Shown: positions 44,058 to 52,919 of the stretch, one piece after another
How the letters are laid out: every line of letters starts with the position of its first letter
Position numbering within the stretch: position 1 is the stretch's first letter
NCBI RefSeq assembly: GCF_002117485.1
Contig: NZ_CP021030.1
Coordinates: 437,001-501,000 of the forward strand
Direction of reading: 5' to 3'
Length of the DNA: 64,000 nt
Source: Rhizobium sp. NXC14
GTDB lineage: Bacteria; Pseudomonadota; Alphaproteobacteria; Rhizobiales; Rhizobiaceae
Program-made: the position numbers and the translations under genes
The notes under the pieces: model-generated
What the model saw: the letters and a program-made list of their open reading frames with translations, nothing else
Told to the model about the DNA's origin: nothing
Database searches by the model: none

Positions 44058-44966
44058 TTACTTCAGGAAGCCTTTTTCCTTCAGATAGGCTTCGGCGACG
44101 GACTTTGCCGGCTCGCCGTCGACCTGGATCTTGGCGTTCAGCTTGCGCAATTCGTCGGCGCTCAGGCTCTTGAAGATCGGCGAGAGGATTTCCTCGATCT
44201 TCGGATTGGCCTTCAGCACCTCCTCGCGGATGATCGGAGTCGGCGCATAGACCTGCTGCACGCCCTTGTCGTCTTCGAGAACGGTGAGCTCGGCCGCCTC
44301 GATCGCGCCGTCGGTGCCATAGACCATGGCGGTGTTGACGCCGTTCGTCTGGTCGGCGGCCGCCTTGATCGTCGCCGCGGTATCGCCGCCCGAGAGCACG
44401 ACCGTCTGGTCGGGCTTCAGCTGGAAGCCGTAGGTCGTCTGGAAGGCGGGCAGCGCGCCGGCGGAATTGACGAACTCGGCCGAAGCCGCAAGTTTGACGG
44501 CGCCGCCGCCGGCGACCCATTTGCCGAAGTCCGACATGGTCTTCAGCTTGTTCGGCTCGGCGACGTCGTTGCGCACGGCAAGCGCCCAGGTGTTGTTGGC
44601 CGGCGACGGCGTCAGCCAGACGATCTTGTTGGCGTCGTAATCGAGCCTCTTCGCCAGCTCGTAACCCTGCTCGTTGTTCTTCCAGGCGGCGTCGTCGGCC
44701 TTGTTGAAGAAGAAGCCGGCATTGCCGGTATATTCGGGATAGATATCGATTTCACCTGCGGTGATCGCCTTGCGCACCACGGGTGTGGCGCCAAGCGCGA
44801 TACGGTCCTGCGTCTTGATGCCGTTCGCTTCGAGTGCCAGCGCGATGACATTGCCGAGCAGCGTGCCCTCGGTATCGATCTTCGACGAGACGACGACGTC
44901 TGCGGCCTGAACCGCACCCGCCGCGAAGGCGGAGAGTGAAACGGCAAGTGCGAGTTTCTTCAGCAT
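44058..44966 (-). CDS. osmF: Osmoprotectant ABC transporter binding protein (OsmF/YehZ-like)
   Basis: 302 residues with a signal peptide ending AVQAAD. The family marks are VVSSKIDTEGTLLGNVIALA, GEIDIYPEYTGNAGFFF and VYAPTPIIREEVLKANPKIE. Order SBP - large permease - ATPase - small permease equals E. coli yehZ-yehY-yehX-yehW, a low-affinity glycine-betaine-type transporter under stress control. The ATG at 44966 has AGGGG upstream. The ligand is betaine-like by family, not by direct evidence. Confidence 0.9.
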   Translation of the reverse strand: MLKKLALAVSLSAFAAGAVQAADVVVSSKIDTEGTLLGNVIALALEANGIKTQDRIALGATPVVRKAITAGEIDIYPEYTGNAGFFFNKADDAAWKNNEQGYELAKRLDYDANKIVWLTPSPANNTWALAVRNDVAEPNKLKTMSDFGKWVAGGGAVKLAASAEFVNSAGALPAFQTTYGFQLKPDQTVVLSGGDTAATIKAAADQTNGVNTAMVYGTDGAIEAAELTVLEDDKGVQQVYAPTPIIREEVLKANPKIEEILSPIFKSLSADELRKLNAKIQVDGEPAKSVAEAYLKEKGFLK

Positions 44967-45377
44967 GGAATATCCCCTTTTAAACACCGTTGATAAGGCT
45001 CAAGCCCGGGAGCTTGCGCGCAGGAAATCCGTCGGCGAGGGCGGCGAGGCCGCCATCATCCGAATTGCGTGCGTCATGGAAATAGCGTGCCCACCCGAAA
45101 AATCGATGCAAGCCCCCTCCAGTATTTGCGGTCGCGCTGACGATTATGGCGGCGAACGCATCTCCCTGCGCGGAAACGCATTCCCTTTTCCAGGGCCGGC
45201 GCGATTTGTTTTTGTCCCCTTGCGTGTTTCCACGGTGTTCCGGTGCTCTTCTTGCGAAAACATCGCCGCCCGGATTTTTATGCGCAGACGATAGAACGCC
45301 GATCCTCAGGCGGGGATATCTTTTTTGCCGAACACATCATATCGTCCGGTTTTTCCAGCGCTTTCGGAGCGAGATCT
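44967..45377. other. Divergent intergenic region of osmF and the LysR gene
   Basis: About 410 bp with a short hairpin (CAAGCCCGGGAGCTTG near 45000) close to osmF and no other clear structure. It must hold the promoters of both genes. A GTG at 45243 opens the LysR frame earlier, but its extension has no family match. Confidence 0.4.
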
Positions 45378-46619
45378 TTGCATCTGGGTGCCCTTTTCAT
45401 TGCCGGCCATGTCCTGAGTTCCGGCTCGGTCCGCGAGACCGCGCGCCGCTTCCAGCTGTCGCCCTCCACCGCCTCGACTGCGATCCGCCAGCTTGAAACC
45501 GAATTGGCGATGAAGTTGACGGAACGTTCGTCGGGCGAGCTGGCGACGCTGCTCGCAAGCGACAGGGTGCAGGAAGGGCTGGAGCCGATCACTGCTGCGA
45601 TCGGACAGCTTCATCAACTCGTGGGCCATGAGTGCGCGAGCGCCGGGGCTTACGAATCCTGGGCGTCGCGTATTCCCGTCAAGGTCGTCGCGATCGAGCG
45701 TTTTCTCGAGGTGGCTGACCAGGGCAGCATCAACCGCGCCGCCCGCCGCCTTCGCTTGGGGCAACCGCAGCTTTCGCTGCAGCTTGCCAATCTCGAGAAG
45801 TTCCTTGGTCGCCGCCTGTTCGAGCGGCAGGCACAGGGTTCGGTGCTGACGGAGGAGGGCCGGCACGCCTACCAGATCTTCATGGCGATCAGCCAGGCGT
45901 GGAACGATCTGAAACAGGCTGCAGACGAGCGCTACCGGCGCACCGCCCGATCGCTGCGCATCGGCTCGATCATCCCGACCGGATCGGAAAGCTGGGTGGC
46001 GCGCTGCTTGGGCTTGCTCGTTTCCGAGTGGAATGCGCACCGCAGCAACAATGCGATCTCGCTGGTCTCGATGACCGCCGACGACCTGCGCGAGGCGCTG
46101 AAAAGCGGCCGCATCGATGTCGCCATCCTGGATTCGGTCTTCGGCCTCGAGCACTTCCGGCATCGCGAACTGCTGCAGACCGACATGGTGGTGATCGCGC
46201 CGCCGCAAAGCACGCAAACCTCGGTCGCCGAACTCGTCGCCGCGCATGCGATCTGCACGCCGAGCCCGCGCACCGGCCTCGGCCACGCGGCCATGGCCTT
46301 CAGCGACGAGCGCGCACCCGACCGGCGCTTGCGCAGCCGGGATATCACCGCGGCGGATTCGCTGCCTGTCATCGTCGACCTCGTCGCCAATCACGGCTAC
46401 GTCTCCTTCCTCGGCCGCGTCAGCGCCATGCCGATCGCCGACAAGGTGCGCATCGTCGATCTCGACGAGCGTCTGCCGATGTCCTATCACGTCGCCTTCA
46501 ACCATCGAAAAGCCGCTGCCGATGCCTGCGAGATGATCATCGCTGCGGCTGCCAGAATGACGTCGGAAACGGCCGCGCACATCACAAGACAGGTCGACGG
46601 AGCCAGGGAGACTGCATGA
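45378..46619 (+). CDS. LysR-type regulator with two tandem DNA-binding domains
   Basis: 413 residues from the TTG start. The first LysR helix-turn-helix is at 1-60 (SSGSVRETARRFQLSPSTAS, then TAIRQLETELAMKL). A linker of about 40 residues leads to a second complete LysR domain at 101-165 (DQGSINRAARRLRLGQPQLS, LANLEKFLGRRLFERQ). The usual co-inducer domain follows at about 190-395. Ordinary LysR proteins have one DNA-binding domain and about 300 residues. The TTG with GGAG 8 bases upstream is chosen because it starts exactly at the first domain; a GTG at 45243 is possible. Its stop overlaps the cutC start. Confidence 0.8.
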   Translation: MHLGALFIAGHVLSSGSVRETARRFQLSPSTASTAIRQLETELAMKLTERSSGELATLLASDRVQEGLEPITAAIGQLHQLVGHECASAGAYESWASRIPVKVVAIERFLEVADQGSINRAARRLRLGQPQLSLQLANLEKFLGRRLFERQAQGSVLTEEGRHAYQIFMAISQAWNDLKQAADERYRRTARSLRIGSIIPTGSESWVARCLGLLVSEWNAHRSNNAISLVSMTADDLREALKSGRIDVAILDSVFGLEHFRHRELLQTDMVVIAPPQSTQTSVAELVAAHAICTPSPRTGLGHAAMAFSDERAPDRRLRSRDITAADSLPVIVDLVANHGYVSFLGRVSAMPIADKVRIVDLDERLPMSYHVAFNHRKAAADACEMIIAAAARMTSETAAHITRQVDGARETA

Positions 46620-47341
46620 CGATTTTGCTCGAAGTATGCGTCGACAGCGCCGCGGGTCTCGCTGCCGCGATCGAAGGCGGCGCCGGCCGCATCGAGCTCT
46701 GCTCGGCGCTGGAGCTCGGCGGCCTGACGCCACTGCCGAGCCTGATGCGGATCGCTGCCCGGGCGCCCGTTCCGATCTATGCCATGATCCGCCCGCATGC
46801 CGGCCCCTTCTTTTTCGACAGCGTCGATGAGGAGGCGATGATGCTCGACATCGAGGCGGTGCGCGCCGCCGGCCTCGCCGGCGTCGTCATCGGCGCCAAC
46901 CGCCCGGACGGCACGCTCGACCTGCCGCTGATCCGCCGGCTGAAAGCGCATGCCGTCGGCCTCGGTTCGACGCTGCACCGCGCTTTCGACCTGGTGCCGG
47001 ACGCCGATCAGGCGCTGGAACAGGCAATCGAACTCGGCTGCGAACGCATCCTCACCTCCGGCTGCGCGGTCAAGGCCGCCGATGGGATCGACACGCTGAA
47101 GCGTCTTTCAGAGAAAGCGGCCGGCCGCATCTCGATCATGCCCGGCAGCGGCATCCGCCCCGCCAATGTCGGAGAAATTCTCCGTGCGACCGGCGCCCGA
47201 GAGGTGCATGGATCCTGCAGCTCGCCGGTCGAAAGCGCCGATCCGCGCGCGGTGACGTTTGGTTTCGAGGCGAAGAGTACGAACCGGACGGATGTCGCTG
47301 CGGTCAGGCAGATGTGTAGGGCGATCGAGGGAGCGGGCTAA
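46616..47341 (+). CDS. cutC: CutC family protein
   Basis: 241 residues of the CutC TIM-barrel family. Marks are LLEVCVDSAAGLAAAIEGGA, GRIELCSALELGGLTPLPSL, MIRPHAGPFFF, STLHRAFDLVPD and IMPGSGIRP. It was named for copper homeostasis, but that role is disputed and the reaction is unknown. The ATG overlaps the LysR stop (ATGA), so the two are co-translated. Confidence 0.92.
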   Translation: MTILLEVCVDSAAGLAAAIEGGAGRIELCSALELGGLTPLPSLMRIAARAPVPIYAMIRPHAGPFFFDSVDEEAMMLDIEAVRAAGLAGVVIGANRPDGTLDLPLIRRLKAHAVGLGSTLHRAFDLVPDADQALEQAIELGCERILTSGCAVKAADGIDTLKRLSEKAAGRISIMPGSGIRPANVGEILRATGAREVHGSCSSPVESADPRAVTFGFEAKSTNRTDVAAVRQMCRAIEGAG

Positions 47342-47379
47342 GTTCGCCCTTGATCCCGTAAACGCGCGAAGGACAAGCC

Positions 47380-47612
47380 GCATCCTCTCGATTCCCTCTT
47401 CTCCCCAGCGGGGAGAAGGTGCCCGTAGGGCGGATGAGGGGGCCGCCAACGCCGGTTTTTCCGATAAGGTTACCGGCCTCCGACGGCGACGGCGTCCTTC
47501 GATCGTGTGCCCTGCGTGCGGGATAGTTTTGAACGTGGGGGTGTTCCGTGTGGCCCCCTCATCCGACCCTTCGGGTCACCTTCTCCCCGCTGGGGAGAAG
47601 AGGATATGCCGC
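47380..47612. repeat. Inverted pair of palindromic repeats, copy 6
   Basis: Two facing units, TTCTCCCCAGCGGGGAGAAG with GGCGGATGAGGGGGCC at 47396-47452, and GGCCCCCTCATCCGACC with TTCTCCCCGCTGGGGAGAAG at 47550-47601, form a large inverted repeat around 100 bp. It lies between the convergent cutC and Zn-dehydrogenase genes; the gap holds no gene. Confidence 0.75.
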
Positions 47613-47669
47613 ACCGTCTCCGTTCCCCAAGTCCCCTTGTAAAAACGGTCACGCCCCGGCGGGAATTAC

Positions 47670-48689
47670 CTACCCCCCAACCCGAACCACCGCCTTGATC
47701 AGCCCGCTCTTCTCATGCGCCCAGCGGGCGAGATCGCGCGGCGCATTATCGAGCGTCGTGCGATGGGTGATGAGCTTGTCCACCGGCACAAGCCCCTTGG
47801 CGATCGAATCCGCCACATGCTCGAAGTCGGCACGCGTGGCATTGCGGCTGCCGATCAGCATCATTTCGCGCTTGTGAAATTCGGGGTCGGAGAAGCGGAT
47901 ATCGTCCTTGACGACGCTGACCAGCACCAGCGCGCCGCCATGGGCGACGAAGGAGAAGGCTTTTTCCATCGACGGGCCGTAACCTGTGGCATCGAAGACC
48001 ACATCGAAACCGTCGCCATTGGTTTTTTCCCGCACGGCATTCGCGGTTCCTTCATCGGCGACGATGCCGGAGGTGAAGCCGAAGCGCTCGGCGGCCATCT
48101 GCAGCCGCTCGGCGCTGGTATCGAGCAGCGTTACCTCATGGCCGGCGATGCGCGAGAAGATCGCCGCGCCGAGCCCGATCGGCCCGGCGCCGATGACGAG
48201 CGAGCGCGCGCCGTCGCCGGCCAGCGAGCGGCGCACCGCATGAGCGCCGATCGCCAGAAACTCTGTCGTCGCCGCCGCCTCGAGGCTCAGGCCCTTGGCG
48301 GGATAGAGATTATCGGCGGGAACGGAGATCTCCTCGCAGAAGGCGCCGTCGGTATGAACGCCGAGCACCTTGATGTTGGTGCAGCAATTCGGCTTGCCCT
48401 TGATGCAGGCGACACATTGGCCGCAGGAGAGATAGGGGTTGACGATGACCGATGTGCCGGCCGCAAGCGCGACACCGTCGCCCGCCTCGATCACCGTTGC
48501 CGAGATCTCGTGCCCCATGACCCGGGGATATTCGAGGAAAGGGTGCTTGCCCTCGAAGATATGATAATCGGTGCCGCAGATGCCGACATGGCTGACGGCC
48601 AGCCGCACCCAACCGGGCGCCGGCGCGGCGGGTGATGGGCGGTCGATGATGTCGAGCACGCCGGGTTCCCGGCAAACAACTGCTTTCAT
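47670..48689 (-). CDS. Zinc-dependent alcohol dehydrogenase, L-galactonate dehydrogenase-like
   Basis: 339 residues of the medium-chain family. Catalytic zinc site: Cys in VGICGTDYH, His and Glu in MGHEISAT. The structural zinc cluster has four Cys in CGQCVACIKGKPNCC. The NAD site is VIGAGPIGLGAA. Late marks FSDPEFHKREMMLIGSRNA resemble E. coli LgoD (YjjN), which oxidises L-galactonate. It lies downstream of a sugar transporter and UxaA-like dehydratase on the same strand, so it probably oxidises a sugar-acid intermediate. A ketodeoxy-sugar-acid substrate is an alternative. A repeat separates it from the transporter genes. Confidence 0.85.
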   Translation of the reverse strand: MKAVVCREPGVLDIIDRPSPAAPAPGWVRLAVSHVGICGTDYHIFEGKHPFLEYPRVMGHEISATVIEAGDGVALAAGTSVIVNPYLSCGQCVACIKGKPNCCTNIKVLGVHTDGAFCEEISVPADNLYPAKGLSLEAAATTEFLAIGAHAVRRSLAGDGARSLVIGAGPIGLGAAIFSRIAGHEVTLLDTSAERLQMAAERFGFTSGIVADEGTANAVREKTNGDGFDVVFDATGYGPSMEKAFSFVAHGGALVLVSVVKDDIRFSDPEFHKREMMLIGSRNATRADFEHVADSIAKGLVPVDKLITHRTTLDNAPRDLARWAHEKSGLIKAVVRVGG

Positions 48690-48756
48690 GACAGGTCTCG
48701 CATTCTTCGTTCTTTACTCTGTGTCGGCCACTGCTGTTCGGTTCGTGCGGAAAACT

Positions 48757-48935
48757 TGCCCCTCACCCCCACCTTATCGGGGTCGAGCCACTCGTCTCGA
48801 CCCGTCCTGCGGACCCCCGTAAACGGGGCGAGGGGACGTGCCAAACGAGGCGTTGGCGGGACCGAGAGGTTTCGGCTATCCCCCTTCGCCCCGTTTACGG
48901 GGAGAAGGTGCTGGCAGGCGGATGAGGGGCGGCAG
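48757..48935. repeat. Palindromic intergenic repeat, copy 7
   Basis: It runs from GCCCCTCACCCCCACC to GCAGGCGGATGAGGGGC and contains GGTCGAGCCACTCGTCTCG, CCCCGTAAACGGGG and CGCCCCGTTTACGGGG. Same family and orientation as the copy near 9145. Confidence 0.8.
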
Positions 48936-48958
48936 GCGGACGATTTCCTGCCCGCCGC

Positions 48959-49933
48959 TCAGCTGCTCTTGCGGCGGCGCAGCTGGTCAAAGAAGACGAT
49001 CACGATGATCAGCAGACCGGTGATGATGCGCTGCCAGAAGGAGTTGACGTTCAGAAGGTTCGCGCCGTTGTTGATGGTGGCGAGAATGAAGGCGCCGATC
49101 AGCGGGCCGTGCACGGAACCGACGGCGCCGAACAGGCTGGTGCCGCCGATGACCGACGAGGCGATTGCCTGCAGTTCCCAGCCGTCGGCCTGTGTCGCAT
49201 TGCCGATCGCGATGCGCGAGGCGAGCAGCACGCCGACGAAGGCCGCAAAGCCGGCCGAGAGGATATAGGCGAGATAGATCATGCCCTTGACGTTGACGCC
49301 GGAAAGCCGCGCGGCTTCCGCATTCGAACCGACCGCGAAGAGATAGCGGCCCCAGCGGCTCAGATGCAGGAAGACGAAGGAGGGCACCGCCACCAGGATG
49401 ACCATCCAGAACAGACTGGGAATGCCGAGAAAATCGGCGCGGGCGAAATTGCTGAAGCTCTCGTCGGTGATGCTGATCGTCGAACCGTTGGTGATCAGGA
49501 GGCCGATGCCGCGCAGCGAGGTCAGCGTCGCCAGCGTGATGATGAAGGGCGGTAGGCCCATATGCACGATGCCGAAGCCATGGAAGGCGCCGATCGCAAC
49601 ACCGATGGCGAGCGTCAGCGCGATCGCTCCCCAGAGCGGCACGCCCGCCTGCAGCAGCCAGGCGATGATGACGGTGCAGAAGCCGACGATTGCGCCAACC
49701 GACAGGTCGATGCCGGCGGTGATGATGACGAAGGTCTGGCCGAGCGCCAGGATCGCCGTCATTGCGCCTTGGCGCAGCAGGTTGGAGATATTGAGCGGCG
49801 TCCAGAAGCTGGCGGTGACGAAGCCGAGCACGATCCAGAGGAAGACCAGCAGGCCGATCAGTGTGAGGCCGAACAGGATGTTCATTTTCCGGCGCGGCGG
49901 CGGCGCGACGATTTCGGTGGGGGTGACAGTCAT
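48959..49933 (-). CDS. Sugar ABC transporter permease, CUT2 (ribose) type
   Basis: 324 residues with about eight to ten membrane segments. Marks are LGQTFVIITAGIDLSVGAIV, LPPFIITLATLTSLRGIGL and GGTSLFGAVGSVHGPLIGA. It is the channel of the second CUT2 transporter in the window. It is separated from its ATPase gene by a dispersed repeat of about 100 bp, which may weaken coupling. The C-terminal RRRKSS tail is cytoplasmic. Confidence 0.92.
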   Translation of the reverse strand: MTVTPTEIVAPPPRRKMNILFGLTLIGLLVFLWIVLGFVTASFWTPLNISNLLRQGAMTAILALGQTFVIITAGIDLSVGAIVGFCTVIIAWLLQAGVPLWGAIALTLAIGVAIGAFHGFGIVHMGLPPFIITLATLTSLRGIGLLITNGSTISITDESFSNFARADFLGIPSLFWMVILVAVPSFVFLHLSRWGRYLFAVGSNAEAARLSGVNVKGMIYLAYILSAGFAAFVGVLLASRIAIGNATQADGWELQAIASSVIGGTSLFGAVGSVHGPLIGAFILATINNGANLLNVNSFWQRIITGLLIIVIVFFDQLRRRKSS

Positions 49934-49948
49934 GAATTTTCTCCCTCT

Positions 49949-50054
49949 TAGAGCACTTCCGTTTTCTCCGAACCGCAGAAATGCTCTATCAATGTGTTTT
50001 TACGCAATTCCGGACGCAAAACCGCTTCACACTTTTTGTTGGAATTGCTCCAGT
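49949..50054. repeat. AGCAATTCC-type dispersed repeat
   Basis: In reverse orientation it reads TGGAGCAATTCC, AAAAAGTGTGAAGCGGTTTT, GGAATTGCGTAAAA, then AGAGCATTTC and AGAGCACT ends. Same family as at 11009 and 12437. It lies inside the transporter operon between ATPase and permease genes. Confidence 0.75.
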
Positions 50055-50062
50055 CTTCTGGC

Positions 50063-51616
50063 TCAGACGCCGATCGCTTCGCTGAGCACTTGTTCATGCG
50101 TCGCCGCGTGAAAATCATGGCTCGCGACCAGCCTGCCGCCGCGGAAGACGTGCAGCCGGTCGGCCAGCTCGTAGACCTCCGGCAGATAGGAGGAGATCAG
50201 GATGATGCCCGCTCCTTCCTTCAGAAGCTTGGCGAACAGCCGGTAGATCTCAGCCTTGGTGCCGACGTCGACGCCGACGGTCGGCTCGTCAAAGATGAAC
50301 AGCCGCGCGCCATGGCTCAGCCATTTGCCGATGACGATCTTCTGCTGGTTGCCGCCCGACATGCTGGAGGCGGGAACCCGCCGGCTCGGCGTCTTGATGC
50401 TGAGATCGCGGATCTGCTTGTCGGCATTGGCCGATTCGCGTGCGTGATTGATCACAGGCCCGTGGCTCAACCGCCCGAACACCGGCAGGTTGATGTTGAG
50501 GCCGATCGGCAGGTTGAGGCAGAGCCCCTGGTCACGCCGGCTTTCGGGCGCCAGAGCAATGCCGAGCTCCATCGCCGTGCGTTCATTGCGGATATCGACA
50601 GGCTTGCCCATCCACTGGATATCACCGGCGCTGATCGGCTGGCGCCCGTAGAGGCCGAGCGCAAATTCGCTGCGTCCGGCACCGATCAGACCGTAGAGTC
50701 CGACGATCTGCCCGGCTTTGACGCTGAGCGACACGTCTTCGAAGCCCGGGCCGGAGAGGCCGCGGACCTCGACGATCGTCTCGCCGATGGCAATCTCTTC
50801 CTTGTGATAGATCTGTTCGATCGAACGATTGATCATCAACGCGATCAGCTCGGCATCGTTGGTCTCGCCGATCAGGCGGGTGCCGACATGCGTGCCGTCG
50901 CGCAGCACCGAGACACGGTCGGCGAGCTCAAAGACTTCCTCCATGCGGTGGCTGATATAGACGATGGTGACGCCTTCGCCCTGCAGGCGGCGGATCAGCT
51001 TGAACAGCTGCGCCGATTCCTGCCGGGTGAGATAGGCGGTCGGTTCGTCGAAGATCAGGAACTGCGTGCCGCGCATCGCCGCGCGTGCCGTTGCCACCAG
51101 CTGCTGCTGGCCGATCGTCAGCGAGCTTAGAAGCGCGCCGGCCGGCAGGCCGAAGCCGAGATCGTCGAGCACGGCCTGCGCCATCTTCTCCATCTGCTTC
51201 TTGCGCATCAGGCCGTAGCGGTTGACCTCGTCGCCGAGGAAGAGGTTGGCGGCGACCGTCAGGTGCCGGCAGAGCACCACTTCCTGGTGGACGGCGTTGA
51301 TGCCGCGGGCGATCGCCTCGTTCGGCGTCGACAGCCCCACCGGATGGCCGCACCACAGTACCTCGCCGGCCGTGCGGGTGATGACGCCGGTGAGCAATTT
51401 GATCAGGGTTGATTTGCCGGCGCCGTTTTCGCCGACGATGGCGTGGATTTCGCCGGCCAGGAAGGTCAGCGTCGCCGGCTTCAGCGCCTGCACGTGACCG
51501 TAATTCTTCTGCAGGCCTTTGAGTTCGAGGATGGGCGATCCGGCGGCGATGCGATTGGCTTCTTTCAGCGTGGCGCTATCATCATGGCGATGACTGACCT
51601 CTTCCAGTCCGATCAT
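50063..51616 (-). CDS. Sugar ABC transporter ATPase, double-domain CUT2 type
   Basis: 517 residues with two ATPase domains, as in RbsA/MglA. Domain 1 has Walker A GENGAGKSTL, signature LTIGQQQLVATARA and Walker B FLIFDEPTAYLT. Domain 2 has the degenerate Walker A (YGLIGAGRSEFAL), signature MSGGNQQKIVIGKWL and FIFDEPTVGVDVGTK. Domain 1 lacks the usual SGG in its signature (TIGQQQ), a variant common in this family. The ATG at 51616 is preceded by AGGAGGAAAGG; an upstream in-frame ATG is less likely. Confidence 0.92.
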   Translation of the reverse strand: MIGLEEVSHRHDDSATLKEANRIAAGSPILELKGLQKNYGHVQALKPATLTFLAGEIHAIVGENGAGKSTLIKLLTGVITRTAGEVLWCGHPVGLSTPNEAIARGINAVHQEVVLCRHLTVAANLFLGDEVNRYGLMRKKQMEKMAQAVLDDLGFGLPAGALLSSLTIGQQQLVATARAAMRGTQFLIFDEPTAYLTRQESAQLFKLIRRLQGEGVTIVYISHRMEEVFELADRVSVLRDGTHVGTRLIGETNDAELIALMINRSIEQIYHKEEIAIGETIVEVRGLSGPGFEDVSLSVKAGQIVGLYGLIGAGRSEFALGLYGRQPISAGDIQWMGKPVDIRNERTAMELGIALAPESRRDQGLCLNLPIGLNINLPVFGRLSHGPVINHARESANADKQIRDLSIKTPSRRVPASSMSGGNQQKIVIGKWLSHGARLFIFDEPTVGVDVGTKAEIYRLFAKLLKEGAGIILISSYLPEVYELADRLHVFRGGRLVASHDFHAATHEQVLSEAIGV

Positions 51617-51672
51617 GGACCTTTCCTCCTCTTGTCGCGTCTGCTCCAACCCTGGTGAACCATACCATGGAT

Positions 51673-51710
51673 GGAAAAGGCCGCGCCGGTTTTTGGAAGC
51701 CGGCGCGGCC
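51673..51710 (-). terminator. Intercistronic hairpin between binding protein and ATPase genes
   Basis: On the minus strand, 11-base arms GGCCGCGCCGG and CCGGCGCGGCC flank a 10-base loop and are followed by TTTTCC. It lies just after the binding protein gene and would lower expression of the genes beyond it, the same design as in frcB-frcC. Confidence 0.8.
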
Positions 51711-51720
51711 GTCTGTCGTC

Positions 51721-52710
51721 TTACTTGATCTTCGGGTTCAAGAGCGCGTCGATCTTCGGGTCGGACATGTTCGCCTTGGTGACGAGATTGGCGCCGGTGT
51801 CGACATTTTCCGGAACCTTCTCGCCCTTGGAGACGGCAAGCGCGGTCTTGATGCCGTCATAACCCATGCGATAGGGGTCCTGAACGACGAGGCCGGCAAT
51901 GGCGCCGTCCTTGAGGAAGCCGACCGTCTTGTCGTCGCTGTCGAAGCCGATGACCTTGATTTTGTCGCCGAGCTTGTTTTCGGCGATCGCCTGGCCGACG
52001 CCCTGCGCCAGGATCAGGTTCGAGGCGAAGACGCCGACGAGCTTCGGGTTTGCCGTGATCAGGTCGGTCATCATGTTGAGGCCGGTGGTTGCCTGGCCAT
52101 CGCCGTACTTGTCGGCAATGACTTTGAGACCGGGATGCTTGGTCTTGATCTGATCGAGGAAGCCTTCGCGGCGCTGTTCGAGCGAGCCGACGCCGGGAAG
52201 ATTGGTGAGGATGACGATGTCGCCTTCTTCCTTGCCTGTCATTTCCTTGATCGCGGCGGCAAGACCGTCGGCGGCGATGCGGCCGCCCTGGACGTTGTCG
52301 GTCGTCAGGAACGACTTGAATGCCTTGGAGTCGGCACCGGAGTCGATGCCGATAATCGGAACCGACTTGGCGGCTTCGTCGATCGGCTTACCGAGCGCCT
52401 TGAACTCGGTCGGCGAGATGACGATGGCGGCGGGTTTGCCGGCGACGGCGTTTTCCAGAATGCTGATCTGGCCGTTGATGTCGGATTCGGCCTGGGCACC
52501 GAGTTCCGGCACGTTGACGCCGAGATCCTTGCCGGCCTTGCGGGCGCCGGCCAGAACGATCTGCCAGTAGAAGGACGTCGTGTCCTTGACGATGATCGGG
52601 ATCGTCACGTCTGCGGCAAAGGACGTGACCGGCATTGCCGTGGCGATGACGGCTGCACCTGCCAGCGCGGTAAAGGCGCGGCGGGACAGAAGGGATTTCA
52701 CGATGCTCAT
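51721..52710 (-). CDS. Sugar ABC transporter periplasmic binding protein, CUT2 type
   Basis: 329 residues. A Tat-like or Sec signal peptide (MSIVKSLLSRRAFTALAGAA... to SFAAD) directs it to the periplasm; the twin Arg in SRRAF suggests Tat is possible. Binding protein marks are IVKDTTSFYWQIVLAGARKA, VPIIGIDSGADSKAFKSFLT and VIGFDSDDKTVGFLKDGAIA. GAGGAGAACC precedes the ATG. The promoter region upstream carries the TTTTTATCGATAAAAA palindrome shared with other promoters in this cluster. The sugar is unknown; neighbours suggest L-fucose, L-galactose or D-arabinose. Confidence 0.9.
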   Translation of the reverse strand: MSIVKSLLSRRAFTALAGAAVIATAMPVTSFAADVTIPIIVKDTTSFYWQIVLAGARKAGKDLGVNVPELGAQAESDINGQISILENAVAGKPAAIVISPTEFKALGKPIDEAAKSVPIIGIDSGADSKAFKSFLTTDNVQGGRIAADGLAAAIKEMTGKEEGDIVILTNLPGVGSLEQRREGFLDQIKTKHPGLKVIADKYGDGQATTGLNMMTDLITANPKLVGVFASNLILAQGVGQAIAENKLGDKIKVIGFDSDDKTVGFLKDGAIAGLVVQDPYRMGYDGIKTALAVSKGEKVPENVDTGANLVTKANMSDPKIDALLNPKIK

Positions 52711-52775
52711 AAAGGTTCTCCTCTCAGGATGCGTTCTCCTCCAAATAAACCGGACCGCTGAACGCTGGCGGAAGG

Positions 52776-52798
52776 TTTTTATCGATAAAAAACATTTG
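52776..52798 (-). promoter_or_regulatory. Putative operator upstream of the binding protein gene
   Basis: The perfect 16-bp palindrome TTTTTATCGATAAAAA is followed by ACATTTG. Nearly the same string (TTTTTATCTACAATAAACAT) stands upstream of the dehydratase gene near 55998. It lies 66 bp before the binding protein ATG in the 209-bp gap after the mutarotase gene. The GntR-type regulator at 56180 is the likely binder by position. Confidence 0.6.
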
Positions 52799-52919
52799 CA
52801 GTGAGAAGCTAGCCGAGGCGCATTCAAATTGCAAGGGCGTCGAATGCGCTTTTTTACTCCGGAAGACTCCCTCCAAGCACCTGATTTTATTTCATTACTA
52901 CGATAGCCTAAAATAGCTA

